Below, piece by piece: positions 7,995-16,930 of a DNA stretch of 54,487 bases (its first letter is position 1; each line of letters opens with the position of its first letter). The stretch spans positions 1 through 54,487 of the forward strand of contig VMFT01000001.1 of the NCBI GenBank assembly GCA_007376195.1, read 5' to 3'. This DNA comes from Parcubacteria group bacterium Gr01-1014_29. GTDB lineage: Bacteria > Patescibacteriota > Minisyncoccia > Ryanbacterales > 2-02-FULL-48-12. A program made the translations under genes and the position numbers. The notes under the pieces are model-generated. The model ran no database searches. It was not told the DNA's origin and saw only the letters and a program-made list of their open reading frames with translations.

Positions 7995-8978
7995 ATGGCA
8001 TTCACCCAGAAAAACATCCTTGTAACCTGTGTGCTGTTGTTGGGAAGCATGATGCTTTTTATTCCCGTCTCGCCGCATCTTTTTCCATCACAACAACCGC
8101 CGCTCTACGCAACACTTCTTGAGTCTCTTAGACCTCTGGCAGAGATATCATCCGGCCAAGAGTCACTGCCATCCCCGCTCGAAGATCCTGAGCTTGTCGA
8201 AGGACTACCCGATCTTGTCGCCTCTGCCGCGCTTGCTTACAATCCGGTCACAAAACATGTCTCATTTCAAAAAAATGCCGATGCTGTGTTCGGCATTGCG
8301 AGCATAACAAAAATTATGACAGCCCTTGTTGCGCTCGAACATGTTGGAAAAGATGATATAGTTCGCGTGAGTACGGATGCAATAGGCACGGAGGGAGCAG
8401 AAGGCGATCTTATGGTAGAGGAACATTTTACGCTTCAAGATCTCATCGCTCTTATGATGACGGGATCCAGCAACGATGCGGCAGCCGCCCTGGCGGAACA
8501 TATCGGCAGTTTGTACGGCGCGGCATCCTTTAAAGAAAGTCAGGATTTTTTTACCGGCATGATGAATGAAAAAGCGCAGGTACTCGGCATGCACCATACT
8601 CGCTATCAAAATCCGACCGGCCTTGATAGAGACGAAGAGGCAGGTATTTTAAGCAACAGCTCAACCGCCCGCGATCTTGCGATTCTTATCGAATATACGC
8701 TGCAATACTATCCCGCAATCTGGGAGGCCAACACACAAGCACTCTCCCTGACTTCACAGGAGGGATTTGTCCACCATGTAGCCACAACACACAACCTTCT
8801 TGAATCAATGCCAGGAATTATAAGCGGAAAGACCGGGTTTACCGATACCGCCGGAGGCGCCCTCATTACGATTGCTGACGTTCCGCTTGGTGAAAAACAC
8901 AGTATTATTATTCTCGGATCCACCTTGCCTGATCGCTTTAGCGATACGGAACGTCTGGTGGAATGGTTGCGCAAATGA
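7995..8978 (+). CDS. D-alanyl-D-alanine carboxypeptidase (S11, PBP5-like)
   Basis: A 327-residue serine peptidase that trims the terminal D-Ala from peptidoglycan stem peptides. It has an N-terminal membrane helix (residues 8-24) and the three penicillin-binding motifs: S103-x2-K106 (SITK), S158-x-N160 (SSN) and K279-T-G (GKTG). The ATG at 7995 was chosen because the longer frame overlaps scpB by almost 100 bases. The linker DPELVEGL (about 64-71) is encoded by CCTGAGCTTGTCGAAGG, a short repeat motif found dispersed in many bacterial genomes. The stop overlaps the mraY start (ATGA), so it is coupled to the cell-wall operon that follows. Confidence 0.9.
   Translation: MAFTQKNILVTCVLLLGSMMLFIPVSPHLFPSQQPPLYATLLESLRPLAEISSGQESLPSPLEDPELVEGLPDLVASAALAYNPVTKHVSFQKNADAVFGIASITKIMTALVALEHVGKDDIVRVSTDAIGTEGAEGDLMVEEHFTLQDLIALMMTGSSNDAAAALAEHIGSLYGAASFKESQDFFTGMMNEKAQVLGMHHTRYQNPTGLDRDEEAGILSNSSTARDLAILIEYTLQYYPAIWEANTQALSLTSQEGFVHHVATTHNLLESMPGIISGKTGFTDTAGGALITIADVPLGEKHSIIILGSTLPDRFSDTERLVEWLRK
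8187..8203 (+). repeat. Short REP-like motif within the carboxypeptidase gene
   Basis: CCTGAGCTTGTCGAAGG matches a short dispersed repeat seen in many bacterial genomes (recalled, not searched). Here it is in frame in the low-complexity linker between the membrane anchor and the catalytic domain. Confidence 0.5.
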
Positions 8979-10042
8979 CTATCGACGAACTTACAATTAG
9001 CGTTTTGAAAGTCCTGGGAGCCGCGATGGCGGCTTTCGTTTGTGTCATGCTCATGACTCCGCTTGCCACGCGGCTCATGCATACCTATAAACTCTGGAAA
9101 GTGCAAAGCGGCAAAACTGCACTTGCCGGCGGGAATGCGCATATTTTTAACGCAATGCATGACGAGACAAGAACACCGCGCGTTGGTGGCATTCTTGTGT
9201 GGGGAAGCGTTCTATGTGTCCTGGCGCTATTCTGGGGACTCGATAAATTTACGGACCATTCGTTACTCGAGAAATTCAATTTCTTAAGCCGGTCCCAGAC
9301 GTGGCTTCTTGCTTTTACCCTGGCCGCAGCGTCACTTTTGGGACTTGCGGATGATATCCTGCAGATAGGGACATCACGCACACAAGCGTTCAAAGGCGGC
9401 ATCGATCTTGTAACACGGCTTGTTGCCGTCTCACTCATCGCGCTTGTCGGCGCACTTTGGTTCTACTACAAACTCGACTGGAGAACAGTGTATCTTCCCG
9501 GTGTGGGTGTTTTATTTCTTGGTGTCTGGTATATACCATTTTTTATTTTGACCATGCTCGCCACATTTAGCGGTAGCGTAATAGATGGTATTGACGGTCT
9601 TGCAGGAGGAGTTCTGGCATCCGCGTTCGCGGCATACGCCGGCATCGCTTTTTTTCAAAACCAGATTGATGTGGCCGCGTTCGCCGCGGCAATTGTCGGG
9701 GCCCTCCTCGCATTTTTATGGTTTAACATACCTCCGGCCCAGTTTTGGATGGGGGAGACAGGCATTATCGGGCTTACCACAACACTTACCGTCATAGCTT
9801 TTTTTACTGATTCGGTTCTTATTTTGCCAATAATCGCGTTTCCGCTGGTGCTCGCATCGGCATCGGATATCATCCAAATTATTGCACGGAGGTTTTTTGG
9901 TACAAAAGTTTTCCGCGTGGCTCCCATTCAGCATCACTTTGAAGCAATCGGCTGGCCATCTTACAAAGTGACCATGCGGTTTTGGGTCATAAGCATTGCC
10001 TGTGCTATTATAGGGATGGCATTGGCGTTAGTGGGACGGTAA
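8975..10042 (+). CDS. mraY: Phospho-N-acetylmuramoyl-pentapeptide transferase
   Basis: A 355-residue polytopic enzyme that moves phospho-MurNAc-pentapeptide from UDP to undecaprenyl phosphate, forming lipid I. The family signatures are LADDILQIG (the DD pair), DGIDGLAGG, FLWFNIPPAQFWMGETG and PIQHHFEAIGWPSYKVTMRF. The usual NxxNxxDGxDGL loop reads SGSVIDGIDGL, so its asparagines are replaced; MGDTG reads MGETG. The start was placed at the ATG overlapping the previous stop (ATGA); an ATG 12 bases upstream is also in frame. It leads a deacylase-ftsW-murG run, the right half of a dcw cluster. Confidence 0.9.
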   Translation: MTIDELTISVLKVLGAAMAAFVCVMLMTPLATRLMHTYKLWKVQSGKTALAGGNAHIFNAMHDETRTPRVGGILVWGSVLCVLALFWGLDKFTDHSLLEKFNFLSRSQTWLLAFTLAAASLLGLADDILQIGTSRTQAFKGGIDLVTRLVAVSLIALVGALWFYYKLDWRTVYLPGVGVLFLGVWYIPFFILTMLATFSGSVIDGIDGLAGGVLASAFAAYAGIAFFQNQIDVAAFAAAIVGALLAFLWFNIPPAQFWMGETGIIGLTTTLTVIAFFTDSVLILPIIAFPLVLASASDIIQIIARRFFGTKVFRVAPIQHHFEAIGWPSYKVTMRFWVISIACAIIGMALALVGR

Positions 10043-10103
10043 CACATAGCATTGAACACAAAGCATGAATCATGGGATATTTTTGTTCCATGTTCTATGT
10101 TCC

Positions 10104-11696
10104 ATGAAATACGATATCATCATAAAAAATGGAACCATAATCGACGGCACCCAACAAGCGCCGTATACCAGCACGATCGCTGTAAAAAATAAGACTATAG
10201 CTCAAATCAACTCCCAAATAGCGGCGGACGCAAAAACGGTTATTGACGCAACAGGGCTTTATGTATGCCCGGGATTTATTGATATCACAAACCATTCCGA
10301 TACGCACTGGACCCTTTTTGACCATCCCTCACAAGAAAGCATGCTCCGGCAGGGAATTACCACCATCATTGGGGGATCGTGCGGCTCGTCCCTCGCACCC
10401 CTGTTGCACGGATCAATCAGCGCGGAGTCCATACAAAAATGGGTAGACACATCGCAAATAAACGTGAACTGGCTTCGTATGAGTGAGTTTCTTGACGAAG
10501 TAGGTCGCCATAAGCTCGGTGTTCATTTTGGCTCGCTGGTAGGCCACGGCACGCTCCGGAGAGACTGTATGAAAGATGCAGTATCACGCCCTGCGAACGC
10601 GATAGAAATCGAACAGATGGCGTTTTTATTGGACGGAGCGCTGAAGGAAGGCGCGTTTGGCCTTTCACTGGGACTTATGTTCAGTCACGGTCGTTCGGCA
10701 ACGGACGAAGAATTGCTGGAGCTTGGAAAAGTAGTAGCGGCTCACGATGGCATCCTTACCATACATCTGCGCGACGAAGGAAAAGATATTCTGCCGGCCG
10801 TAACGGAAACATTGCGCATGGCGCGCGAATCTGGCGCGCGAACGCACATAGTGCATTTCAAGGCAATTGGACGCGAATCCTGGGAACACCTGTCCCGCGC
10901 GCTGCCACTTATCCGCAAAGGTAGGGAAGAGGGCATGGATCTTACTGTCAGCACATTTCCCTACAAACGTACCGGCTCACTGCTGTATACACTCCTACCG
11001 TCCGCAAGTCGCAACGGCGGTAAGGATATGATCTTGAAACGCATCACAGATCAAAAACAGCGGCGACTCGTGGTGGAAAACCTCCGTAGTATGACATTGC
11101 ACTTCGAAAAACTTATCATCGCATCAGCAAAAAATACCCCGCAGGTTGCGGGCAAGTCCATTCAGGAACTCGCGCAAAGCCAGGAAATTGCGCCGGAGGA
11201 GGCGCTTCTCGAAGTGCTTCGTGTCAACGATCTTGCTGTGACAATATTCAGTGAAACCATCCATGAAAAAAATATCGCGGCAATTTATCTTGAACCGTAT
11301 TCTTGTTTTGCCACAGACGGTATCGGATTGGAAAAACCGGATCTGTCCCAAAATAACCACAATCTTGTACATCCACGATCTTTCGGCGCAACCGCGAAAT
11401 TTCTTGAAGAATTTGTGCGCAACCAATCTCTGTTTTCATGGGAACATGCAGTCTCAAAAATGACAAAAATCCCCGCCGACCTTATGCGCCTTTCTGATCG
11501 CGGCGTACTAAAAAAAGGCGCGCGGGCAGACATAACACTTATCAACCCAGAATCTATTCATGATGAGGCAACCTATACGGACCCGTTTCAGTATCCGGTC
11601 GGCATCCCGTGGGTGCTGGTGGAAGGCAGTATTGCAGTAGAAAACGGCTCACTCACGAGCAAGCGCGCTGGCACCATTCTTCGCGCAATGGCATGA
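10104..11696 (+). CDS. N-acyl-D-amino-acid deacylase-like amidohydrolase in the murD position
   Basis: A 530-residue metal-dependent amidohydrolase of the D-aminoacylase family. It has the N-terminal strand barrel (KNGTIIDGT), PGFIDITNHSD where the family has PGFIDxHxHDD, and the Cys motif GGSCGSS (C93). It also has IHLRDEG (H221), IVHFKA (H251), ATDGIGL (D405) and the C-terminal HPRSFG. In characterised D-aminoacylase the tight zinc site uses the equivalents of C93, H221 and H251, all present. The first metal-site His is Thr62 here, so the second, weaker site is altered. The gene lies between mraY and ftsW, where murD usually sits, and overlaps ftsW by ATGA. A role in releasing or recycling D-amino acids from wall peptides is inferred. 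The ATG at 10104 follows a word-like inverted repeat. Confidence 0.82.
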   Translation: MKYDIIIKNGTIIDGTQQAPYTSTIAVKNKTIAQINSQIAADAKTVIDATGLYVCPGFIDITNHSDTHWTLFDHPSQESMLRQGITTIIGGSCGSSLAPLLHGSISAESIQKWVDTSQINVNWLRMSEFLDEVGRHKLGVHFGSLVGHGTLRRDCMKDAVSRPANAIEIEQMAFLLDGALKEGAFGLSLGLMFSHGRSATDEELLELGKVVAAHDGILTIHLRDEGKDILPAVTETLRMARESGARTHIVHFKAIGRESWEHLSRALPLIRKGREEGMDLTVSTFPYKRTGSLLYTLLPSASRNGGKDMILKRITDQKQRRLVVENLRSMTLHFEKLIIASAKNTPQVAGKSIQELAQSQEIAPEEALLEVLRVNDLAVTIFSETIHEKNIAAIYLEPYSCFATDGIGLEKPDLSQNNHNLVHPRSFGATAKFLEEFVRNQSLFSWEHAVSKMTKIPADLMRLSDRGVLKKGARADITLINPESIHDEATYTDPFQYPVGIPWVLVEGSIAVENGSLTSKRAGTILRAMA

Positions 11697-12796
11697 GTAT
11701 TTCCCGCGCGCAGCGTCCCGATTATATCCTTCTTGTCGCCGCAGGTATTCTTGTGATTGTCGGTATTTTTATGATTGCTTCCGTATCACCCAGCATTAGC
11801 AACGATAGATTTGGTGAGCCATATTACTTTCTTAAAAATCAGCTGGTAGGTGTTGTTGTCGGATGCGTTGCCCTTCTTATCTGCTGGCGCATCAAATATA
11901 CATTCTGGAAAAAAACAGCTCCATTCCTGCTTATTCTAAGCCTATTCTTGATGGCGCTCGTGTTTGTGCCAGGCATCGGCCTTGAGCTCAAAGGTGCCGC
12001 GCGCTGGATTCATTTTGATTCTGTTACCGTACAACCCGCGGAAATAACAAAGCTTGTTTTCATTATATATCTTGCCGCGTGGCTTGAGACAAAACGTAAG
12101 GAAGTAGGAAATTTTACCACCGGATTTCTTCCATTTCTCGTCATGCTTGGCATCATATCCATATTTTTTATCCTACAGCCGGATATTGGCACGTTGGGAG
12201 TTCTTGTGCTTGCCTCAACACTGCTCTTTTTTTTAGGAGGTGGTAGAATTGCGCAACTGGGAGTATTGTTGGTAGTGGGAGTTGCTGTTCTCGTACTGCT
12301 TGTGATGACGCAACCCTATCGCCTTGACCGCGTAACCGTTTTCTTGAAGCCGCAAACTGACTTACAAGGAATCGGCTATCAACTGCATCAGAGCTTGCTT
12401 GCAATAGGGTCGGGTGGGTTCTGGGGCAAGGGATTTGGCATGTCGCGCCAAAAATTCAGCTATCTTCCGGAACCGGTCGGAGATTCGATCTTTGCGGTAT
12501 TTGGAGAAGAATTCGGTTTCGTGGGAAGCATCGGTCTTGTCGGACTGTTTTTGGTGTTTATGTGGCGCGGCATGCGCATCGCGCGGCATGCGCCGGATTT
12601 ATTCGGCACCTATCTCGCTACCGGCATTATACTGTTAATAACCCTTCAAGCATTTACCAATATCGCCGCGGTCAGCGGACTTTTGCCGCTCACCGGCCTC
12701 CCATTATCTTTCATTAGTTTCGGCTCATCGGCTCTTGTTATAAATTTTGCCGAGGTTGGAATCCTTATGAATATTTCTAAATATATAACGCAATGA
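11693..12796 (+). CDS. ftsW: Peptidoglycan glycosyltransferase FtsW (SEDS family)
   Basis: A 367-residue polytopic SEDS protein that polymerises glycan strands at the division site with a partner class B PBP, probably the FtsI encoded at 36148-37788. Recognisable segments are KGAARWIHFDSVTVQPAEI with the conserved KxxxxW region, LQPDIGTLGVLVLASTLLFF, and the C-terminal GLLPLTGLPLSFISFGSSAL. Its position before murG argues for FtsW rather than RodA. The start overlaps the deacylase stop (ATGA) and its own stop overlaps the murG start. Confidence 0.92.
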   Translation: MSISRAQRPDYILLVAAGILVIVGIFMIASVSPSISNDRFGEPYYFLKNQLVGVVVGCVALLICWRIKYTFWKKTAPFLLILSLFLMALVFVPGIGLELKGAARWIHFDSVTVQPAEITKLVFIIYLAAWLETKRKEVGNFTTGFLPFLVMLGIISIFFILQPDIGTLGVLVLASTLLFFLGGGRIAQLGVLLVVGVAVLVLLVMTQPYRLDRVTVFLKPQTDLQGIGYQLHQSLLAIGSGGFWGKGFGMSRQKFSYLPEPVGDSIFAVFGEEFGFVGSIGLVGLFLVFMWRGMRIARHAPDLFGTYLATGIILLITLQAFTNIAAVSGLLPLTGLPLSFISFGSSALVINFAEVGILMNISKYITQ

Positions 12797-13923
12797 AAAT
12801 CGTTCTCACCGGAGGCGGGTCCGGCGGGCATTTTACCCCCATCATTGCGATAGCGCAGTCCTTGCGACGTATCGCCGATGAAGAAAAAATCATTACGCTT
12901 GATCTGATATATATCGCCGATCAACCGTTCAATGAAGAACAACTTCGCGATGAAGATATCCGTTTCATTCATCTTACATCCGGCAAATGGCGCGGCTATT
13001 TCTCACTGAAAAACATAACGGATATTTTTAAGACGTTCTGGGCGCTCCTCCAGGCGTTATTGATTCTTTACAAAGAATTTCCTGACGTAGTGTTCGGCAA
13101 AGGAGGATCGATAAGTTTTCCCGTATTGTTTGCCGCCCGTTTCTACGGCATACCGATTATCATCCACGAATCAGACAGCACACCGGGGCGCGTAAATGCA
13201 TGGGCCGCAAAGTTCGCGGAGCGCATCGCGGTGGCATTTCCGGAAACAGTACAATCATTCCCCGCGGAAAAAACGGCTTATACCGGCAATCCCGTGCGAA
13301 GCAGAATTCTCGGTGGAAACGAAGAAGAAGCGCTCGCGTTATTTTCTCTTGAGCCGCATATCCCGACCATTCTTGTATTGGGCGGATCGCAAGGCGCACA
13401 GCCATTAAATGATATCTTCTTGCAAATTGCCCTGCGGATTACCGAAACGCATCAAATCATACATCAAACGGGAAAAGATAATTATAACGATGTGCTGAAA
13501 CAAGCCTCCGTTATTCTTGAAAAGTCGCCTCACCGCGGCCGGTATCGTATTTTCTCATTCCTTAATGAAGATCGACTCCGCAATGCCGCGCGGATTTCAC
13601 GTCTTGTCATATCGCGCGCGGGAGCAAACACTATTTTTGAGATCGCCGCATGGGGCATTCCAAGCATCCTCGTACCACTGCCACACGCCGCGAGCAACCA
13701 CCAACGGCATAATGCCTATATTTACGCGCGCGCCGGAGCATGCGAAGTCATTGAGGAATCTAACCTCACGCCGACGCTTCTTTTGAATGAAATAAACAAA
13801 CTACTGTCTGATGAAACTATTCAACATACCATGAAGGCGGCGGCACAGAAGTTCAGCCGTATTGACGCGGCGGAAAAAATAGCTCGCGAAATCATAAAAA
13901 TCGGATTGCATGAAGGCAGCTGA
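12793..13923 (+). CDS. murG: Lipid II-forming GlcNAc transferase
   Basis: A 376-residue GT28 enzyme adding GlcNAc to lipid I on the cytoplasmic face. The N terminus has the glycine-rich GGGSGGHFTPIIAIAQSL loop. The middle has VFGKGGSISFPVLFAARFYG and HESDSTPGRVN, and the C-terminal domain has LGGSQGAQPLND and ISRAGANTIFEIAAWGIPSI. It is coupled to ftsW by ATGA. A TATACT box just inside the 3' gap (13930) serves the next gene. Confidence 0.95.
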   Translation: MKIVLTGGGSGGHFTPIIAIAQSLRRIADEEKIITLDLIYIADQPFNEEQLRDEDIRFIHLTSGKWRGYFSLKNITDIFKTFWALLQALLILYKEFPDVVFGKGGSISFPVLFAARFYGIPIIIHESDSTPGRVNAWAAKFAERIAVAFPETVQSFPAEKTAYTGNPVRSRILGGNEEEALALFSLEPHIPTILVLGGSQGAQPLNDIFLQIALRITETHQIIHQTGKDNYNDVLKQASVILEKSPHRGRYRIFSFLNEDRLRNAARISRLVISRAGANTIFEIAAWGIPSILVPLPHAASNHQRHNAYIYARAGACEVIEESNLTPTLLLNEINKLLSDETIQHTMKAAAQKFSRIDAAEKIAREIIKIGLHEGS

Positions 13924-13935
13924 TACAGCTATACT
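13906..13935 (+). promoter_or_regulatory. gltX promoter, predicted leaderless
   Basis: TTGCAT at 13906-13911 and TATACT at 13930-13935 are separated by 18 bases. Eight bases separate the -10 from the gltX ATG at 13944. The -35 lies within the end of murG. Confidence 0.6.
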
Positions 13936-13943
13936 AGGGACAT

Positions 13944-15365
13944 ATGATTTCAAAAAAGCTGGCAGGCGTCCGCACGCGCATAGCTCCCAGCCCGACCGGC
14001 TGGCTGCACATCGGTACGGCGCGCGCAGCGCTTTTTAACTATTTGTTTGCCCGGCGTCATGGCGGAAGTTTCGTGGTGCGGATTGAAGATACTGACCTTG
14101 AACGCTCAGACAAAAAATTTGAGGCAGATATTTTAGAAGGACTCTCCTGGCTGGGAATTGAATGGGACGAAGGACCAATCGTTGATACTAGAAATTACAA
14201 AGGCGACTACGGACCGTACCGGCAAACAGAACGTCTTGACTCTTACGAGCACTATCTCAATAAGCTTTTAGAGCAGGGGAGAGTGTTTTATTGCGCGCAT
14301 ACCGCTCAAGAACTCGAAATAGAACATCGAGCTCAAATGGAAACAAAACAAGCGCTGCGACATATCTGCGCGCACCGCGACGCGAGCAATACGGAAGGAA
14401 TAATTCGATTCAAAAACACCGCGTCCGGATGCATTACCTTTACCGACTGCATCCGCGGCGCTATTTCATTCAACACAGAACTCCTGGGTGATTTTTCTCT
14501 TGCAAAAAATATACGCGCGCCCTTGTATAATTTTGCCGTAGTGATTGATGACAAGGAAATGGCTATTACGCATGTCCTTCGCGGCGAGGATCATATTCCC
14601 AATACCCCCAAACAAATACTCATACAGGACGCGCTCGCATTTGAGCGGCCGCTCTACGCCCACCTGCCGCTTATTCTTGGTCCTGACCGATCGAAACTTT
14701 CAAAACGCCATGGCGAGACATCACTCAACGCGTACCGCCACGAAGGGTATCTCGGGCAAGCTCTTGTTAATTTTATAGCGCTTCTTGGGTGGAATCCGGA
14801 TGATGAGCGCGAAATCTTTTCGTTAGATGAGCTTGAGAAAGAATTCTCTCTTGAGAAAGTGCAAAAATCCGGCGCCGTCTTTAATAAAGAGAAGCTCCAA
14901 TGGCTGAATGGGGAATATATCAGACGCATGGATAGAGAGACACTCGCGGCAAACCTGTATCCGTTTTTACAAGAATCATTTGGAAATATACCTCAAGACA
15001 TACTGCATAGGGTAGCAAAAATAGAACAACCACGTCTAAAAACCTTTGCGGATGTGCAGGCATTACCTTTTTTATTTAAAGACCCATCTTATGAGAAAGA
15101 ACTTCTTTTGTGGAAGGGAATTCAAGAACCAGTGGAGGCAGCGACACATTTGAGAGCAATTGAAAAAATATTGTGCGACATAAAGGATTTTGAAAAAACC
15201 CTTATGCCATATGCAGAACAACACGGTAAGGGAAACGTCCTCTGGCCGCTCCGCGTGGCGTTGAGTGGACAGGCGGCGTCTCCCGGACCGTTTGAGATTA
15301 TGTATGTTATCGGAAAAGAAGCAACGTTACGGCGCGTACGCAATGCGATTGCATTACTCAAATAA
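13944..15365 (+). CDS. gltX: Glutamyl-tRNA synthetase
   Basis: A 473-residue class I synthetase of normal bacterial length. The HIGH motif reads HIGT in RIAPSPTGWLHIGTARAAL, and the KMSKS motif reads KLSKR in DRSKLSKRHGETSL. The catalytic domain keeps VVRIEDTDLERS and HVLRGEDHIPNTPKQI. In organisms lacking GlnRS this enzyme also charges tRNA-Gln for GatCAB; the window cannot show which applies. It probably has its own promoter, and its 3' end overlaps the next gene by 23 bases. Confidence 0.95.
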   Translation: MISKKLAGVRTRIAPSPTGWLHIGTARAALFNYLFARRHGGSFVVRIEDTDLERSDKKFEADILEGLSWLGIEWDEGPIVDTRNYKGDYGPYRQTERLDSYEHYLNKLLEQGRVFYCAHTAQELEIEHRAQMETKQALRHICAHRDASNTEGIIRFKNTASGCITFTDCIRGAISFNTELLGDFSLAKNIRAPLYNFAVVIDDKEMAITHVLRGEDHIPNTPKQILIQDALAFERPLYAHLPLILGPDRSKLSKRHGETSLNAYRHEGYLGQALVNFIALLGWNPDDEREIFSLDELEKEFSLEKVQKSGAVFNKEKLQWLNGEYIRRMDRETLAANLYPFLQESFGNIPQDILHRVAKIEQPRLKTFADVQALPFLFKDPSYEKELLLWKGIQEPVEAATHLRAIEKILCDIKDFEKTLMPYAEQHGKGNVLWPLRVALSGQAASPGPFEIMYVIGKEATLRRVRNAIALLK

Positions 15366-16596
15366 ATATACATTGTTGGTACTACTTATGCTGTTTCCAT
15401 TCAGCGTGTTTTCAGCAACAGAATCCGAGCTTAGAACACGCATTGAAGAGCGCAACAAAGAAATACAAAAATTGGAAGAAGAAATAGCGCACTACCAGAC
15501 AACCCTCTCCCGCACTACGGAAAAATCAAATACGCTCCGGCAGGAAGTATCCCGGATCGAGACGCAAATAAAAAAACTTTCCGCTGACATCCGTCTTACC
15601 CAAAACCGCATTACCGCGACAGGGCTTCACATTGAAGAACTTGATGGGAAAATTATCGGCACCGAAACCCGCATGAAAACACAGCATGTCACGCTGGCAG
15701 AAACCATCCGACGAATTTATGAAAAAGACACGGATTCCCTTATAGAACTCCTGCTTCAAAATAAGCAGCTATCCGATTTCTTTGGCAATCTAGAAGATAT
15801 CCAGAGTCTTGAACGCTCTATCCAAGGTAACCTTTCCGAACTGCGAACCTTAAAAACGGCGCTGTTGGAAGAACGCGCGTCTCGTGAAGAGCAAAAAGAA
15901 AAGCTTTCACAGCTTGGGCGGGAACTTGATGATCGGCGCGATATTGAAGAGGGCGCAAAACAAGAAAAGAAAACACTTCTTGCCTCAACTAAAAATGAGG
16001 AAGCGCGCTATCAGCAATTATTGGCAAGCAGGGAAGCGCTGCGTGAAGAAATGCTTGCCGACATTCAACGTATTGAGGATGAACTACGCAAGCTCATTGA
16101 TCCATCTTCACTTCCAAATTCAGCCCGAGGTGTGTTGGCTTGGCCTCTAAAAGGTGCTACGATACTTACTCAAAGTTTCGGTAATACGCCGGACTCAAAA
16201 ATACTCTATAATGGAAAACCCCACAACGGTATTGATCTTGCCGCTCCCGTGGGTACGCCATTATTCACGGCCGAATCTGGCATTGTCCGCGAAACCGGCA
16301 ACACGGATGCGTTTTTAGGATGCCTTTCTTACGGACAGTGGATACTCATTGAACATCCGAATAACCTTGCCACGCTCTATGCGCATCTTTCGCGCATATC
16401 TGTGTCTAAAGGCACTACGGTGGCGCGTGGAGATAACATCGGCTATACTGGCGCTACCGGGTATGCCACGGGGCCCCACCTACACTTTACCGTATATGAC
16501 GCGGCTACCGTCCAATTCCGGGCTTCCACTCTATCTGGCAGCAACTGCAAATATCTGCCGTATGGCGGGTACTTGAATCCACTGGCATACCTATAA
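15343..16596 (+). CDS. EnvC-like murein hydrolase (coiled coil plus M23 peptidase)
   Basis: A 417-residue exported protein. A signal peptide (about residues 8-25, ending SVFSA) is followed by a long coiled coil (about 26-260) and a C-terminal LytM/M23 domain. The zinc ligands are in place: HNGIDLAAP (H-x3-D) and the HLHF motif, with an intermediate YAHLS. The domain is therefore probably catalytic, unlike E. coli EnvC, which only activates amidases. The ATG at 15343 places the signal peptide at the N terminus; the longer frame from 15265 was rejected. It overlaps gltX by 23 bases. It likely cleaves peptidoglycan cross-links during division. Confidence 0.88.
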   Translation: MRLHYSNKYTLLVLLMLFPFSVFSATESELRTRIEERNKEIQKLEEEIAHYQTTLSRTTEKSNTLRQEVSRIETQIKKLSADIRLTQNRITATGLHIEELDGKIIGTETRMKTQHVTLAETIRRIYEKDTDSLIELLLQNKQLSDFFGNLEDIQSLERSIQGNLSELRTLKTALLEERASREEQKEKLSQLGRELDDRRDIEEGAKQEKKTLLASTKNEEARYQQLLASREALREEMLADIQRIEDELRKLIDPSSLPNSARGVLAWPLKGATILTQSFGNTPDSKILYNGKPHNGIDLAAPVGTPLFTAESGIVRETGNTDAFLGCLSYGQWILIEHPNNLATLYAHLSRISVSKGTTVARGDNIGYTGATGYATGPHLHFTVYDAATVQFRASTLSGSNCKYLPYGGYLNPLAYL

Positions 16597-16602
16597 TTAT
16601 AT

Positions 16603-16633
16603 AACTGACTAGACACCGAGTGTCTAGTCAGTT
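16603..16633. repeat. 31-bp palindrome, AACTGA family
   Basis: Perfect 14-base arms (AACTGACTAGACAC and its complement) flank CGA. A relative with the same ends lies at 50363-50393. Its TAGACA segment is 17 bases upstream of TAAAAT (16633-16638), so the palindrome may overlap a promoter for the small gene at 16647. Confidence 0.85.
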
Positions 16634-16646
16634 AAAATGTAAGCAT

Positions 16647-16856
16647 ATGTCCACAAATAAAGGTTTTATACAATTTGTTATTATACTACTATTATCAGTA
16701 TTAGTTTTGAGTCTGCTTGGAGTAAGCCTACAAGGATTATTTAACGACAAAACGATTCGAGAAAACTTTTTGTTTGTTTGGGACTTTCTGAAATACGCGT
16801 GGGGGACATACGTCTGGCCTTATTTACAAACGCTTTGGCAGTTAGTTATGTCGTGA
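16647..16856 (+). CDS. Small single-pass membrane protein of unknown function
   Basis: A 69-residue protein with one strong hydrophobic helix (about residues 7-29, FVIILLLSVLVLSLLGVSL in part). A short soluble segment follows, rich in Trp and aromatic residues (WDFLKYAWGTYVWPYLQTLW), that could lie along the membrane. The ATG at 16647 was preferred because the longer frame reads through a palindrome. TAAAAT lies 8 bases before it. No family was recognised. Confidence 0.6.
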   Translation: MSTNKGFIQFVIILLLSVLVLSLLGVSLQGLFNDKTIRENFLFVWDFLKYAWGTYVWPYLQTLWQLVMS

Positions 16857-16930
16857 AAGATATATTGGGCGACACTATATAATAAAGAACAGCTCTTCCC
16901 CACACTCACACAATAGTCTATTATTAAACT

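Noticed and set aside
11609-11692. Longer ftsW start at 11609
   Set aside because: It would overlap the deacylase gene by 88 bases and adds a basic non-family leader; the ATGA overlap start fits better.
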